Below are positions 63,127 to 64,000 of a stretch of 64,000 bases of DNA, one piece after another (position 1 is the stretch's first letter; every line of letters begins with the position of its first letter). The translations under genes and the position numbers were made by a program. The notes beneath the pieces were generated by a model. The model had not been told where the DNA came from and ran no database searches. It was given only the letters and a program-made list of their open reading frames with translations. The stretch comes from an uncultured Bacteroidia bacterium (GTDB lineage Bacteria > Bacteroidota > Bacteroidia > Bacteroidales > UBA932). The stretch is from the NCBI GenBank assembly GCA_902774155.1, contig CACYHF010000022.1:1-64000 (forward strand), in the 5' to 3' direction.

Positions 63127-64000
63127 TTAGAACTGGGCAATCATCCAACTCATCGGGCTGCCTTCGGAGTAGTCGTCCAGGAGGGGAACCCAGGAGAAGT
63201 GGGCCATCATAGGCGCTACGCCCCAGCTGATGAGATCTTCGTCGCTGTAAATCAGAACCATGTCGGAAGTGGCACCCAGGCGTTTGCGGGCCTCGGAGTA
63301 GGCGTAGGTGCTGGCTACCTTGCAGGTCTTGTCGGTTTCGGCATGTACAAAGTACATGGGGAGTTTCACGAAAGCCTCCACGTCCATCGGCCCTAAAACC
63401 ATATTGGAACCGTCCCATTTGTACACGGCCTTGTCGCTGGTCCAAACCTTTTCCACATCGTCCGTGAACTGGCCGGGATACTTTTCGTCCACCTTATGGA
63501 TGGGGACGATGGGATCCATGGCGCAGCAGGGGATAGCGGCCTTGAAGCGGTCTGCAAACTGCATCATGAAGCGCATGGTGCAACCGCCACCGGAAGAGGC
63601 GCCGGCGCAGAACAGGCGGCTGTCGTCCACGGTGCCGTCGGCAATCAGCGTGTCGATGAAGGCCATCTGGAGGGCGTTGTTGCGGTCGATGAGCTCGATC
63701 TTCTCCGGATAGAGGGAAGCGCTGTAACTGTAATTGGGGTTGGCCAGGGCGAAGACCAGGGCGGCGCAAGGGACTCCTTCCTTGGCAAGGGAAACCAGGC
63801 AGCGGTTGGCCGTGGCCACGGTCATCATATCCTTATTGTATTCGCCGCCGCCAATCTGCCAGACCAACAGGGGAACATTCTTGATCACGTTGCCGTTGGC
63901 ATCCTTGGGCAGATGCAGCATGTATTCGCGCGTGAGGCCGCCGAAACTGAACTCTCCGTGGATACAGTCGTCCAGCACGGCGATGTGTTCGGCCGAAACC
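63127..64000 (-). CDS. alpha/beta hydrolase (PHB depolymerase/esterase type), 5' part outside window
   Basis: The frame is open from the window edge to the stop at 63127 (291 codons seen). The nucleophile elbow is FCAGASSGGGCTMR, preceded by an insertion-rich alpha/beta core (VPLLVWQIGGGEYNKD, with GGG as oxyanion loop). Acidic and histidine triad residues are probably in YFVHAETDKTCK and MMAHFSWVP. The layout resembles polyhydroxybutyrate depolymerase-like and feruloyl esterases. Substrate not known. It lies upstream of the barrel protein on the same strand. Confidence 0.7.
   Translation of the reverse strand, partial: VSAEHIAVLDDCIHGEFSFGGLTREYMLHLPKDANGNVIKNVPLLVWQIGGGEYNKDMMTVATANRCLVSLAKEGVPCAALVFALANPNYSYSASLYPEKIELIDRNNALQMAFIDTLIADGTVDDSRLFCAGASSGGGCTMRFMMQFADRFKAAIPCCAMDPIVPIHKVDEKYPGQFTDDVEKVWTSDKAVYKWDGSNMVLGPMDVEAFVKLPMYFVHAETDKTCKVASTYAYSEARKRLGATSDMVLIYSDEDLISWGVAPMMAHFSWVPLLDDYSEGSPMSWMIAQF

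Overview
The window reads as a GC-rich member of the Bacteroidales (Bacteroidota), probably from a gut or rumen habitat. The support is the repeated use of the Bacteroidota promoter form TTTG-N19/20-TAnnTTTG, SusC/SusD genes, a hybrid two-component regulator (HTCS), a Bacteroidota-type histidine degradation operon with FtcD, short TonB-type barrels without Ton box annotation problems, and typical exported lipoproteins. I cannot name the genus. Several genes are broken or are short remnants, so the sequence is either a genome in local decay or an assembly with small deletions.

Layout. 1-0.8 kb: an ECF sigma factor cut by the window edge, and a Pro-like tRNA. 0.9-3.3 kb: lysC-lysA (aspartate kinase, diaminopimelate decarboxylase). 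3.3-10.7 kb: a minus-strand operon ftcD-hutU-hutH-hutI-GH28; hutU carries an out-of-frame internal deletion. 10.8-18.5 kb: envelope and carbohydrate genes (MetA-type barrel, beta-helix protein, GH2 beta-mannosidase, alpha/beta hydrolase, a small charged protein, a membrane TPR-LuxR regulator) with two gene remnants. 18.6-22.3 kb: three exported proteins of poorly known role (zinc-ribbon/OmpA, a helical protein, a lysozyme-like protein). 22.2-24.6 kb: a very small ABC transporter and a clostripain-like protease. 24.6-30.9 kb: housekeeping genes (tRNA-Arg, rplS, dnaJ, grpE, HNH nuclease, rpmE2, a DUF1343/NamZ muramidase, glmM, DUF486). 30.9-33.8 kb: a truncated tRNA with its promoter, then uxuA-uxuB. 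33.8-42.7 kb: M64 peptidase, GH20, GH109, a barrel receptor and a LytS/LytTR two-component pair. 42.7-60.6 kb: a polysaccharide utilisation locus (GH3 BglX, HTCS, carboxylesterase, SusC (frameshifted), SusD, a repeat lipoprotein, three CE1-type esterases). 60.7-64 kb: an outer membrane barrel protein and a partial esterase.

How the genes work together. The hut operon turns histidine into glutamate and loads the one-carbon unit onto folate, if hutU is functional. UxuA/UxuB channel fructuronate to 2-keto-3-deoxygluconate. The M64-GH20-GH109 set fits trimming of amino-sugar-rich host glycoproteins. The HTCS-controlled locus has one glycosidase but four esterases, so its target is probably an ester-decorated plant polysaccharide. 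Two regulatory points stand out: three signal-transduction genes share the same promoter-to-ATG spacing expected for leaderless mRNAs, and several intergenic regions contain unusually strong DNA or RNA hairpins.
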